In this document: piece by piece, positions 16,092 through 24,799 of the stretch
How positions within the stretch are numbered: the first letter of the stretch is position 1
Layout of the letters: each line of letters opens with the position of its first letter
Origin: Tepidanaerobacteraceae bacterium
GTDB taxonomy: Bacteria > Bacillota > Thermosediminibacteria > Thermosediminibacterales > Tepidanaerobacteraceae
Assembly (NCBI GenBank): GCA_024655905.1
Contig: JANLFP010000003.1
Location: forward strand, 62,001 to 126,000
Direction: 5' to 3'
DNA: 64,000 bases
The notes under the pieces: generated by a model
Database searches by the model: none
Seen by the model: only the letters and a program-made list of their open reading frames with translations
Told to the model about the DNA's origin: nothing
Made by a program: the position numbers and the translations under genes

Positions 16092-17105
16092 TCACTTACC
16101 TCCTAACCTTATGCGCGGATCAAGAGAAGCTACAATAAGGTCTACGATTATATTTACTACAATGAATATCGCTCCAAAAATTACAATTACCGCAGAAATT
16201 GCATTTAGGTCCTTATTGAGCATTGCATTGATGCCATACCTGGAGATGCCGGGCCAGTTGAAAATTCTCTCTACCAAAAATGCGTTGCCCATCAGCGAAG
16301 CAAAATCCAGGCCCATTACAGAAACTACGGGGATGAATGAAGGCTTTAACAAGTATTTTCTCATTATTACACTGCCGGATATCCCGTATCCGGTGGCCAC
16401 AGAAATATATTCTTTGCCCATATTGTCCGTGAGAGAGGACCTCAGTATCCTTGCCTCCTGGAACAAAGGCCCTACTGCCAGGGCCAGCGAAGGAAGCAGC
16501 AAATGCTTTAAGGCATCAAAAAAGGCTGTAAAATTGCCTGTTGCCAAGCTGTCTACGGTAATAAGGCCCGTAATAACCGGTGGAGCGGTTATATCGGAAC
16601 TTAACCTTCCCAAAACCGGAATTATCGGCCATACATACCCAAAAAGCAGCATTAAAATCACGGCTACAACAAATGCCGGCACAGCTATGCCCGTATACGA
16701 TAAAGCCCTTATAATGCCGTCAACCCATGTATCCCTATATCTCGCAGCCAAAAGTCCCAGGATTATAGAAAAAAATATGAACAGGAACCCTGAAAACAAA
16801 GCCAGTTCAATTGTCGCCGGCAAAAATTCCTTTACGTCAGCCATTACCGGTCTCTTGGTGTTTATGGATTTGCCAAAGTCTCCCCTTATCACGCCTGAAA
16901 ACCAGTAGCAATACTGGACTGGCAAGGGCTTATCCAGATGCATTTCCCTTCTCAACTCGTCCACCGCATACTGTGGAGCCCGCGGTCCCAATGCCATTCT
17001 GGCAGGGTCACCCGGTACAACGCGGGATATTATAAAAATCAGAATCGATATGCCTACAACTACAAAAACCCCTTGAAAAAGTCTCTTTGATATGTATAGC
17101 AGCAT
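16092..17105 (-). CDS. oppB: Oligopeptide-type ABC transporter permease (OppB/DppB)
   Basis: The protein is 337 residues with six predicted membrane helices. The first helix is at residues 9-29, followed by VPGDPARMALGPRAP, a hallmark of OppB/DppB permeases. The ATPase-contact region is near EYISVATGYGISGSVIMRKYLLK. ATG 17105 has only a weak ribosome site (GAGAG). A long hairpin (17147-17195) stands between this gene and the binding-protein gene upstream, a common arrangement that lets the binding protein be made in excess over the channel. Confidence 0.95.
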   Translation of the reverse strand: MLLYISKRLFQGVFVVVGISILIFIISRVVPGDPARMALGPRAPQYAVDELRREMHLDKPLPVQYCYWFSGVIRGDFGKSINTKRPVMADVKEFLPATIELALFSGFLFIFFSIILGLLAARYRDTWVDGIIRALSYTGIAVPAFVVAVILMLLFGYVWPIIPVLGRLSSDITAPPVITGLITVDSLATGNFTAFFDALKHLLLPSLALAVGPLFQEARILRSSLTDNMGKEYISVATGYGISGSVIMRKYLLKPSFIPVVSVMGLDFASLMGNAFLVERIFNWPGISRYGINAMLNKDLNAISAVIVIFGAIFIVVNIIVDLIVASLDPRIRLGGK

Positions 17106-17146
17106 CTCTCACACACCCTTCAGATTTTTCCCATAATAATAGCACT

Positions 17147-17195
17147 TATGGATATTTACCCTCGCGGCCTTGCGCCCCGGGGGTAAATATCCATA
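17147..17195 (-). other. Long intra-operon hairpin between oppA and oppB
   Basis: TATGGATATTTACCC (17147-17161) and GGGTAAATATCCATA (17181-17195) form a perfect 15-base stem with a GC-rich loop. There is no T-run on the minus strand, so it looks like an mRNA-stabilising or processing hairpin, not a terminator. Confidence 0.75.
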
Positions 17196-17258
17196 TATTT
17201 TCAGATGTTGGATGATATTTTTAAATAAACTTCATTTACCCGCTTTTTAATCGCAAAT

Positions 17259-18944
17259 TTATTTCTTCATCTTTTCGGGATAAATCTTGAAATCATGGAA
17301 ATAGAAGTTGTAACCCATAATAGTCGTTATGGGCTTGCCCTGTTTTGCCAGTTCAGCGCCGGGCCAATAGACATAATCGCTCTGGTATGCCCTTCTCTCG
17401 GCCTGGTCTAAAACCCATATCGTCGGAGTTATATCGTTTACAATCACGTTTTGTATTTTCTTGTACTTTTCAAATCTCTGCTTTTTGTCAATCGTGGATA
17501 AAGCATCCTCTATCATCGCATCTATTTCTTTGTTCTGCAGCCATTCGGCCTGTTCCCACGTCCCCGTAGATTTTGAATGGTAGCGCGACTCCAGCATGGA
17601 GCCTGCTTCATTATAATGAGGCGAAACGAATATTATTGTACCATTCGGTGTAGATTCGATTTTTGACAGCATATCGACTACCGAAATCCACGGCGCCTTG
17701 ACGATGTTGATTTTTATACCAACCTGCTGAGCTGCAGCCTGAAAGGAAAGAGCGATTTTTTCCTCATCCGGCACATCGGAAACCCACAGCAGATCCACAG
17801 GGTATTGGTCAAGGCTGTCAGCATACTTGGATTTCTGCAGGTATTCCTTGGCTTTTTCAAAATCCTGCTTATACTGATATACTTCAGGATCGAAGCCGGG
17901 CAAATCATGAGGCACCGGGCCCTTGGCCTGTATGGAATCCGGGAATAGTTTTATAATCGAATCGTAATCGAATACGCAGCTTAAGGCCTTGCGGAAATTG
18001 ACATCATCTGTGGGAGCTTTTTTAGTATTAAGCATTATGTTAAGCATTGTGCCGGAGAAGTTAGAGCAGATAGAGACACCCGGAATTTTTGACATGGCAT
18101 TTATATTTTCGGTTGTCTGCCACTGGTCTGTGATTTCCAGCTCCCTGTTGTTCATAAGGGTGCGAACGGTGGCTCCTTCGGTTGTATCGATAAGTTTAAA
18201 GGCATCAGGAGCGTCATTGTCCCATCCGCCCCAATAGTCATCGAAGCGTACAGCATATAGATATCCCTGCTGCTTCAGTTCCTTCACCATGTACGGACCG
18301 CTTCCTGCATCATGGGTGATGAGCCATTCTCTGCCGTAATCGCCCATTTCGCCGTACTGGCCGTTTTTATTGATGTTTTGCATGACCTGGTCTTTATTGA
18401 GGATATAAAGCCGCACCAGCGTCTCTACAAAAGGGCCGAACGGCTTGTTCAAAGTAAATTTCACGGTGTATTGATCGACCGCAGTCACATCCTTTACCAC
18501 GTCCGCAAAAAGATAAGCAAACCCTTCGCCTATTGCCAGAAGCCTTTTCATTGAAAACACCACATCATCTGCAGTCAGCTCGTCGCCGTTATGAAATTTT
18601 ACCCCCTTCCTCAGGTAGAATGTGTAGGTTAAATTATCGCTCCCCACATCCCATTTCTCAGCGAGCAACGGCTTGAGCGTCCCGTCGTTTTGTGGAAAAA
18701 CCAGTGAATCATAGATATTCGCCAGAGCCGTGCTGCTGCCGTAATCCTGCCCTACCCCCGGGTCAAGGTTCGGGGTGCCGGAAACCGTCACCCTTATTAT
18801 CTTTTCTTTAGGAGCGGTATTTTGCTGATTCTGATTCGAAGAATTCTGATTGCCTTTTTGACCGCATCCAGACAAGAGTAAAGATACGGCCAAAACAAAC
18901 ACCAGCATTAATACGGTTAACCTTACGAGCGGATTTTTTCTCAC
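17259..18944 (-). CDS. oppA: Peptide/nickel-type ABC substrate-binding lipoprotein (SBP_bac_5)
   Basis: The protein is 561 residues from a GTG at 18944. Residues 1-27 are a lipoprotein signal ending LLLSGC, with Cys27 as the lipidated residue, then an Asn/Gln-rich linker. The rest is a family 5 solute-binding protein (LAEKWDVGSDNLTYTFYLRKG, KFHNGDELTADDVVFS), the extracellular receptor of the OppBCDF transporter. Ligand specificity cannot be read from the sequence. Because hyuA and hyuB lie directly upstream in the same operon, a hydantoin, oxoproline or related cyclic amide, or a peptide releasing it, is a reasonable inference. Confidence 0.93.
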   Translation of the reverse strand: MRKNPLVRLTVLMLVFVLAVSLLLSGCGQKGNQNSSNQNQQNTAPKEKIIRVTVSGTPNLDPGVGQDYGSSTALANIYDSLVFPQNDGTLKPLLAEKWDVGSDNLTYTFYLRKGVKFHNGDELTADDVVFSMKRLLAIGEGFAYLFADVVKDVTAVDQYTVKFTLNKPFGPFVETLVRLYILNKDQVMQNINKNGQYGEMGDYGREWLITHDAGSGPYMVKELKQQGYLYAVRFDDYWGGWDNDAPDAFKLIDTTEGATVRTLMNNRELEITDQWQTTENINAMSKIPGVSICSNFSGTMLNIMLNTKKAPTDDVNFRKALSCVFDYDSIIKLFPDSIQAKGPVPHDLPGFDPEVYQYKQDFEKAKEYLQKSKYADSLDQYPVDLLWVSDVPDEEKIALSFQAAAQQVGIKINIVKAPWISVVDMLSKIESTPNGTIIFVSPHYNEAGSMLESRYHSKSTGTWEQAEWLQNKEIDAMIEDALSTIDKKQRFEKYKKIQNVIVNDITPTIWVLDQAERRAYQSDYVYWPGAELAKQGKPITTIMGYNFYFHDFKIYPEKMKK

Positions 18945-19006
18945 TTTAAAAGCATCTCCCTTCTTTTAATGAATTTATGTTTAATTCTATTGAGAAAGTC
19001 ACTTTC

Positions 19007-19036
19007 TTGCCGGAGATGGCTCGACATCTCCGGCAA
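19007..19036 (-). other. Hairpin between hyuB and oppA
   Basis: TTGCCGGAGATG (19007-19018) and CATCTCCGGCAA (19025-19036) form a perfect 12-base stem with a six-base loop. On the minus strand it is followed by GAAAGTGAC with no T-run. It probably tunes the ratio of enzyme to transporter mRNA. Confidence 0.65.
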
Positions 19037-19082
19037 CGGACTTGGTTTTTACACTCAAATCATTTTTTATATCATAAGGTTT

Positions 19083-20825
19083 TTAATTCACCTGTTTCCT
19101 ATTTTGCCTGAGTTTATTCGTTTCGTCGATATTAATTGCAAGTTCTCCATCTCTGTCTTCAATGACCACACCGTACACATCTCTTGCTTTTTCGAGAGTA
19201 ATATATTCGTTTAACACATCTTCAAGCACCCTTTGGGCATCCCTCTCATAGGGGTCTCCATACCCTCCGCCGCCACCGGAAATAAATCTGACAAGGTCGT
19301 TGCGTTTCATGAAATAATTGGAAAATGTTGCCTTTTCAGCCATTTTTCCGTCGGAAAAAACCTGGATTTTGTTGCAAGACCCGTCCGTCCCTCCGTTAAT
19401 CCCCCATGGGCAGTATCTGTATCTGCTGGCAATGGTGGTCAGTTCCGCACTGGAATTTAGTATGCGGTAATCCCTCATGAGGCCGAATCCTCCCCTGAAC
19501 TTGCCGTCCCCGCTGGCGAGATTCAGAGAATACTGTTCCACGATTATGGGGTAGCGGGTTTCGGCCACTTCCACGGGCATTATATATGTTTCTCCGTCGC
19601 CGATAGCCACAAGCCCGCTTTCACCATCCTTATCCCGGCCCGCTCCCCAACCGCCTGCCTGAGGTTCGCACAGCACGAAAGGCTCTCTTGTCCTGTCATC
19701 AATGCCTCCGACGATAGTCCCTATTATGCTCAGGAAATGCCCGGCTGTCATTCTGTCGGGAATATGCGGCGCCAGAGCTTTGGCAACAAGGTCCGTAATA
19801 CGGGCCGTAGCTTCCCAGTTGCATGATACCGGCGCCGGTCTTACAGCCGAAAAAATTGTCCCCTCAGGCACTATCAGTTTTAGCGGCTTGTAAAAACCCT
19901 CATTGGCCTCGGCGTGCGGGCAGACAATAGCCCTGTATATCACACGCGCTGCGGAATATGCTCCGTATATGGAGCAATTTATGGGCGCCGCCACCTGCGG
20001 ACCCGAGCCGGTCAAATCAATTATAAAGTTTTCATCATCTATCGTAACTTTAACCCTCACATAGACATCCTCGATGCCGTTGGATTCAGTATCTATGAAG
20101 TCCTCCGCTTCAAACACGCCATGCGGCAGCCTGCCAAGCTCAAGCTTCGCAAGCTTTTCACCGTTCACCATCATCATCTGTATGCTTTCAAGTACAGAGT
20201 CTTTGCCGTACCTTTCGACCAGTTCGAGAATCCTTTTTTCGGCAACTCTCAATGAAGCGGTCTGGGCGTACAAGTCTCCCAGAGTCATCTCGGGCGTCCT
20301 CACATTTGCCTTTATCATGTCTTTGACGGCCTCATTCAATCTGCCCTGTTCATAAACCTTGATTATCGGGAACTGCAGGCCTTCCTGATATATTTCCGTT
20401 GCATTGGTGGACCAGCTTCCCAGCGATTTTCCACCGATTTCATTCCAGTGACCCTTGTTGGCGGCGAAGGCTATGATCTCATCCTTATAAAATATGGGCA
20501 TTACCGCTGACACATCGCATAGATGGGTCCCGCTGCCGTTATAAGGATCATTGGTCAAAATAATATCACCAGGCTTCAATCCATCATAGCCAAACTTGTC
20601 AATCACGGATTTTACAGAATACGTAATAGTCCCCAAAAATGCCGTAACACCGTTGGCCTGCCCAATCAGATTTCCCCTGGCATCCGTAAGCCCTGCAGCA
20701 TAGTCCAGCACTTCGTATATAATTGTGCTCTGGCTGGTCCTTCCCCAGCTCAAAAACATCTCTTCAGCAGCGGCCACCAACCCGTCCGCAATATTTTCCA
20801 GAGTAAACTTGTCCACATTGCCCAT
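19083..20825 (-). CDS. hyuB: Hydantoinase/oxoprolinase subunit B
   Basis: The protein is 580 residues, the HyuB/Hydantoinase_B family (LTNDPYNGSGTHLCDVSAVMPIFY, then GHWNEIGG, and a Gly-rich ISGGGGGYGDPYERD near the C-terminus). With HyuA it forms ATP-dependent amidohydrolases that open five-membered cyclic imides or amides: N-methylhydantoin, 5-oxoproline, or carboxylation relatives such as acetone carboxylase. Which substrate applies cannot be decided here. ATG 20825 is behind GGAGG, and the gene follows hyuA by three bases. The length is typical for the family. Confidence 0.92.
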   Translation of the reverse strand: MGNVDKFTLENIADGLVAAAEEMFLSWGRTSQSTIIYEVLDYAAGLTDARGNLIGQANGVTAFLGTITYSVKSVIDKFGYDGLKPGDIILTNDPYNGSGTHLCDVSAVMPIFYKDEIIAFAANKGHWNEIGGKSLGSWSTNATEIYQEGLQFPIIKVYEQGRLNEAVKDMIKANVRTPEMTLGDLYAQTASLRVAEKRILELVERYGKDSVLESIQMMMVNGEKLAKLELGRLPHGVFEAEDFIDTESNGIEDVYVRVKVTIDDENFIIDLTGSGPQVAAPINCSIYGAYSAARVIYRAIVCPHAEANEGFYKPLKLIVPEGTIFSAVRPAPVSCNWEATARITDLVAKALAPHIPDRMTAGHFLSIIGTIVGGIDDRTREPFVLCEPQAGGWGAGRDKDGESGLVAIGDGETYIMPVEVAETRYPIIVEQYSLNLASGDGKFRGGFGLMRDYRILNSSAELTTIASRYRYCPWGINGGTDGSCNKIQVFSDGKMAEKATFSNYFMKRNDLVRFISGGGGGYGDPYERDAQRVLEDVLNEYITLEKARDVYGVVIEDRDGELAINIDETNKLRQNRKQVN

Positions 20826-20828
20826 TTG

Positions 20829-22880
20829 TCAGGCCTCCTCGATTATCAGATTTCCATAATCATCCACATGCAGTTTCTGATCTGGATAAAGGACTGTCAC
20901 TGAAGTTTCTTCTTCAATAATGGCAGGGCCTTTGATTGTGCTGTCAGTCCCAAGTTTCTCTCTGATGTATACGGGAACCTCCAGCTTGCCATCTTCATCG
21001 TAATCAACAATATTCCTGCCCCTCATGGCATCTTCGGGTTTGCCGGAAATCCTGAACGGCTTTATCTCCGACTTTTTAACCTTTCCGAAGGCAGTTATGC
21101 TGAAATTCACAAATTCTATCGGAGCTTCCGGCAGTTTAAAGGCGTAATACTGTTCGTGCAGAGTCTCAAAATTGTGCCGAATGACATCTATATCCTTCTC
21201 GGTCAGTTCATCGGAAGGCACCGCGGCCCTGACGGCGTGCTCCTGGCCGATGTATCTGATATCCGCCGATTTGACCACAAACAAATCCTGCCTGCGAAAT
21301 CCGAAATCCGTGTATAACTTTACGGCTTTTTCAATCATTTCATTGTAAATTTCATTTACATCAGCCATATTTTCTTTGCATACTTTGGTTATCCTTGTCT
21401 GGATAAAATCCTGTCTCGAATCCGTCATAAGCATTCCCCATGCAGAAAACACGGCGGGATGCCTGGGAATCACAATCTTCTTGACTTTTAACTCCCTGCC
21501 GAGTGCGGGGCTGTGTATGGCTCCGTTCCCGCCCATGGCCACCATGATGAAATTCCTGGGGTCGTATCCCTTTCTGACCGATACGAGCTTTAGCGCGTGC
21601 ATCATATTATTGTTGGCAATCCTTATTATGCCTCTTGCCGCTTCTTCAACGCTTATCCTGTAATAATCGGATATTTTCTTTATGGCTTCATAAGACTTTT
21701 GAATATTGACTTTGAATCTTCCTCCCAGGAATCTTACAGGGTCTATCCTCCCGGCTATCATGTTGGCATCCGTGAGAGTCGGCTGCATCCCTCCCCTGTC
21801 ATAGCAGGCAGGCCCCGGATCCGCTCCCGCGCTTTCAGGCCCTACTTTCAAGTTGCCCACGGAATCTATCCAGGCTATGCTTCCGCCTCCCGCACCAATC
21901 TCGATAATATCCACAACAGGGGCTTTAACAGGGTAGCCGGCATAAATTGGAGTATTCTCCAGCTTGTAATCAGTGGTTATCCTAATTTCGTTGTTATGTA
22001 TCAGAGAGGTCTTTGCGGTAGTTCCCCCTATGTCAAATGTTATTATGTTTTTTTCTTTCAATATCTTCCCGATTTCATTGGCCCCAATGACACCGCCCAC
22101 CGGTCCGGATTCTATCATGTTTATCGGGTTGATCTTGATCATTTCAAAAGTGGCCGTTCCGCCATTTGATTGCATGGCGTAAGGCTCGACCTTCAGACCC
22201 TGTTCTTTCATTCTCGATTTCAACGCATCCAGGTATTTGCTGGCCGCCGGTTTAACATAAGCATTAAAGACGGTGGTATTCGTCCTTTCGTATTCACGCC
22301 ATTCCTTGATAACTTCCGATGAAATGCTGATTTCCACGCCCGGCAACTCTTCCTGCAATATCTCCTTTATCCTTTCTTCATGGATGGAATTGGCATAAGA
22401 ATGGATGAGGCAAACCGCAACGGCTTCTATCTGCTCCTGTCTGCATTTCAGTGCTATTTTTCTAACCCCTTCTTCGTCGAGGGGGATGATTACCTCTCCG
22501 TCTTTATTCAACCTTTCTTCTACTTCAAATCTATGCATCCTGGGCACAAAAGCTCTGGGCTTTGTATAATAATAATTGTAAAGGTCGGTCCTGTTGGCCC
22601 TTCCTATTTCAAGCACATCCCTGAACCCCATGGTGGTAATCAGGGCGGTCCTGGCGCCCTTCCTTTCAGTCAGGGCATTTATTACTATTGTGCTGCCGTG
22701 GACGATATAGGCTGCTTCCTCCAATGCCACCCCGCCCTTTTTAACAGCCTCCAGTACGCCGTCGGCAAAATTTTTGGGCGTGCTGGACGCCTTTGTTACA
22801 ATTAATTCCCCCGTTTCTTCATTCATTGCAACATAATCGGTAAACGTTCCTCCGATATCTATTGCTATCCTGTAACTCAA
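20829..22880 (-). CDS. hyuA: Hydantoinase/oxoprolinase subunit A (ATP-binding)
   Basis: The protein is 683 residues from a TTG at 22880, seven bases after GGGGG. N-terminal actin-like ATP-binding fold: AIDIGGTFTDYVA at residues 5-17, then a second phosphate-binding strand ITFDIGGTTAKTSLI and the adenosine motif IEIGAGGGSIAW; the C-terminal region is the usual hydantoinase A tail. It supplies ATP-driven activation of the substrate that HyuB then cleaves. First gene of a seven-gene operon hyuA-hyuB-oppABCDF, divergent from a PucR-type activator gene. A TTGACT (22933-22928) upstream has no good -10 partner, consistent with activator-dependent transcription. Confidence 0.93.
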   Translation of the reverse strand: MSYRIAIDIGGTFTDYVAMNEETGELIVTKASSTPKNFADGVLEAVKKGGVALEEAAYIVHGSTIVINALTERKGARTALITTMGFRDVLEIGRANRTDLYNYYYTKPRAFVPRMHRFEVEERLNKDGEVIIPLDEEGVRKIALKCRQEQIEAVAVCLIHSYANSIHEERIKEILQEELPGVEISISSEVIKEWREYERTNTTVFNAYVKPAASKYLDALKSRMKEQGLKVEPYAMQSNGGTATFEMIKINPINMIESGPVGGVIGANEIGKILKEKNIITFDIGGTTAKTSLIHNNEIRITTDYKLENTPIYAGYPVKAPVVDIIEIGAGGGSIAWIDSVGNLKVGPESAGADPGPACYDRGGMQPTLTDANMIAGRIDPVRFLGGRFKVNIQKSYEAIKKISDYYRISVEEAARGIIRIANNNMMHALKLVSVRKGYDPRNFIMVAMGGNGAIHSPALGRELKVKKIVIPRHPAVFSAWGMLMTDSRQDFIQTRITKVCKENMADVNEIYNEMIEKAVKLYTDFGFRRQDLFVVKSADIRYIGQEHAVRAAVPSDELTEKDIDVIRHNFETLHEQYYAFKLPEAPIEFVNFSITAFGKVKKSEIKPFRISGKPEDAMRGRNIVDYDEDGKLEVPVYIREKLGTDSTIKGPAIIEEETSVTVLYPDQKLHVDDYGNLIIEEA

Positions 22881-23232
22881 TCTTAAACCCCCTCAATGTT
22901 TTTTATCAAATGGATTTCACTGTAGAAAGTCAATTTTGGTGGTAGTGACGGCCCCGGCACCGGGTCGTTCGGTAAACCGCTCTAAAGTCTGGCCCTACGG
23001 AAATTATGGCGATATGATAATTGCTGATTTAAAACCATTAATTACATTTTAATTTTTATACATTTCACTTCAACATTTTTCAAAAACAAATCTTTTTTAT
23101 TTTTTTGTATTTTAAAGACTAATATAGACAAACCGTGTTAATGTGTTTACAATTAAAGAATAATAACAGCAAATGCCGGCAAGGCATGTTGTATATCAAA
23201 TTTGCAAATTTATTCAGGGGAAGTGTTTAAAG
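22881..23232. promoter_or_regulatory. Divergent control region between hyuA and the PucR-type regulator
   Basis: This 352-base gap holds no gene. It contains TTGACT on the minus strand at 22933-22928 (with only TTTGAT at the -10 distance), a palindrome CCCGG-CA-CCGGG at 22953-22964, and a very AT-rich segment from about 23028 to 23165. Binding sites for the regulator are expected here but cannot be defined from one sequence. Confidence 0.5.
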
Positions 23233-24681
23233 TTGAATATAATAGACCTGCTAAAAATGCCGTCCATGGAATTCAGCTATATAGTCGCCGGTCTCAACGG
23301 GGTATTTAACGAAGTGAAGAGAATAGATATCCTTGAAACTTCTTATCCCGAAGTGGAAAAATATCTGGAGCCCTTTGAATTTGTTTTTACTTCTTTTTGG
23401 AATTTGAAAGACGATAAGCAAAACAGGGTAAATCTCGTAAGGGCCATGATACGGCACAAGTGCGCAGGCATAGGAATAATGCCCGATACAAACCTGAAAG
23501 GCGAAATTGATGAGGAGATAATTGACCTGGGCAACAAGCACTCGTTTCCTGTCGTTTATATTCCGCCGCATGTGCGCTGGAGCGATATAATTTCAGAGTT
23601 TTCGCTCCTGACAAATTCAATAAATCATTCCGCGCTGGATTCTCATCTGGTCGATATTTTGATGGCCTTCAGCGAGCTGCATGCAGAAAAAAACGTCAAG
23701 AAGCTTTGCATCCAATTGAACCAGTTTTTATCACTTCCCATAATCATAAGTGCAGACAACACCTGTTTTGAGGGGTTGGAAAACAAAGCAGCCTTCACGG
23801 TAATATCAAAAATTCATTCAATAAGGATGCAAAACTTCCACAGGCTGAATGTTCCCATATCATTGCAGATAAGCGACCATTATCTGGCTATCGTCTACTA
23901 CGGGGAGACTTCCACATTTGCCACTTATATATCGAGCCAGAATATCACCAGCCCAAAATTGCAGACCTTCCATAAAATCGCCCCGTTCATCGTCAGAGAA
24001 CTGGACAACTTGTTCGGCAACGCCGCAAAAACTGCTTTGAACAAAATCGATTTGAAGTACGATACGCCCTATTATCTGGTGCTGTTGAGAAAGGAAAATA
24101 TAAATTCGGCCCTTGAACATATCAATGCGAAATATTTCATCTACGAAAAAAATGAATTTTACAACTATGTCATTTTTTTAATTCCCAAAGAGAGTATTAA
24201 AGAAAATAAAATTTATGGCGAATACTATAAGATTATTGACAATATTAAGCCATTGCTGTTTATTTTTTCCAGAGAATGCTCTTCCGTCAAAGAGGTGTTC
24301 AGTCAGATAAAAATGCTTAAAATCTCGGTAAATTCGCTGTTATTCCTGGATGGCATTTTTTCCATAGACGAACTCCCCCTTTTGTACATGATTCTTTATT
24401 CGCCATATGAATATAAACAAACTGTCTTTCGGGTAAACAACACAAATATAAACCTTGATATCGAACCTTCTTTTTTTGATACGCTGCGGTTATATCTAGT
24501 ATTGAGAAATATAAGCGATGTCTCAAGCCTGCTCGGAATGCATCCAAATTCGGTAAAATACAGGATAAGCAAATGCCTCAAAACAGATGAAGGCGAGACG
24601 CTGAAAGCTCTTGGAGAACTGCCGTATATAAAACTCTTGCTGCTGCTTGAAATTCTCAAGGTAGAAAACACCTTCATTTGA
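23233..24681 (+). CDS. PucR-family transcriptional regulator
   Basis: The protein is 482 residues. A TTG at 23233 was chosen: it follows AGGGGAAG by about nine bases and gives LNIIDLLKMPS, the usual PucR-domain start; the ATG at 23173 has no ribosome site. The N-terminal PucR-like sensor domain spans about residues 1-125, a GGDEF-like middle region lies at about 250-380, and the C-terminal HTH_30 helix-turn-helix holds SSLLGMHPNSVKYRISKCL. PucR proteins sense purine breakdown products and other amides. Divergent from hyuA, it is the probable activator of the hyu-opp operon. Confidence 0.88.
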   Translation: MNIIDLLKMPSMEFSYIVAGLNGVFNEVKRIDILETSYPEVEKYLEPFEFVFTSFWNLKDDKQNRVNLVRAMIRHKCAGIGIMPDTNLKGEIDEEIIDLGNKHSFPVVYIPPHVRWSDIISEFSLLTNSINHSALDSHLVDILMAFSELHAEKNVKKLCIQLNQFLSLPIIISADNTCFEGLENKAAFTVISKIHSIRMQNFHRLNVPISLQISDHYLAIVYYGETSTFATYISSQNITSPKLQTFHKIAPFIVRELDNLFGNAAKTALNKIDLKYDTPYYLVLLRKENINSALEHINAKYFIYEKNEFYNYVIFLIPKESIKENKIYGEYYKIIDNIKPLLFIFSRECSSVKEVFSQIKMLKISVNSLLFLDGIFSIDELPLLYMILYSPYEYKQTVFRVNNTNINLDIEPSFFDTLRLYLVLRNISDVSSLLGMHPNSVKYRISKCLKTDEGETLKALGELPYIKLLLLLEILKVENTFI

Positions 24682-24700
24682 GCAATATCCGACTTATGGT

Positions 24701-24729
24701 CAAAAAAATGTTTCGGCAGCCCGAGACAT
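24701..24729 (-). terminator. Intrinsic terminator of nurA-herA
   Basis: On the minus strand ATGTCTCGG (24729-24721) pairs with CCGAAACAT (24716-24708), one G-T pair, followed by TTTTTTT (24707-24701). The same stem could weakly end the convergent PucR-type gene. Confidence 0.75.
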
Positions 24730-24799
24730 CTCTTATTTCCTTCAGGTCGCGCTTTTTTTCTTCATGCCTTTCGCAGATTTAAACGCCTGATATATATAT

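Noticed and set aside
13163-18944. Nickel transporter for the hyp system
   Set aside because: The Opp genes belong to the hyuAB operon, 16 kb from hyp, and the binding protein shows no nickel-specific feature; family membership alone (peptide/nickel) cannot assign it.
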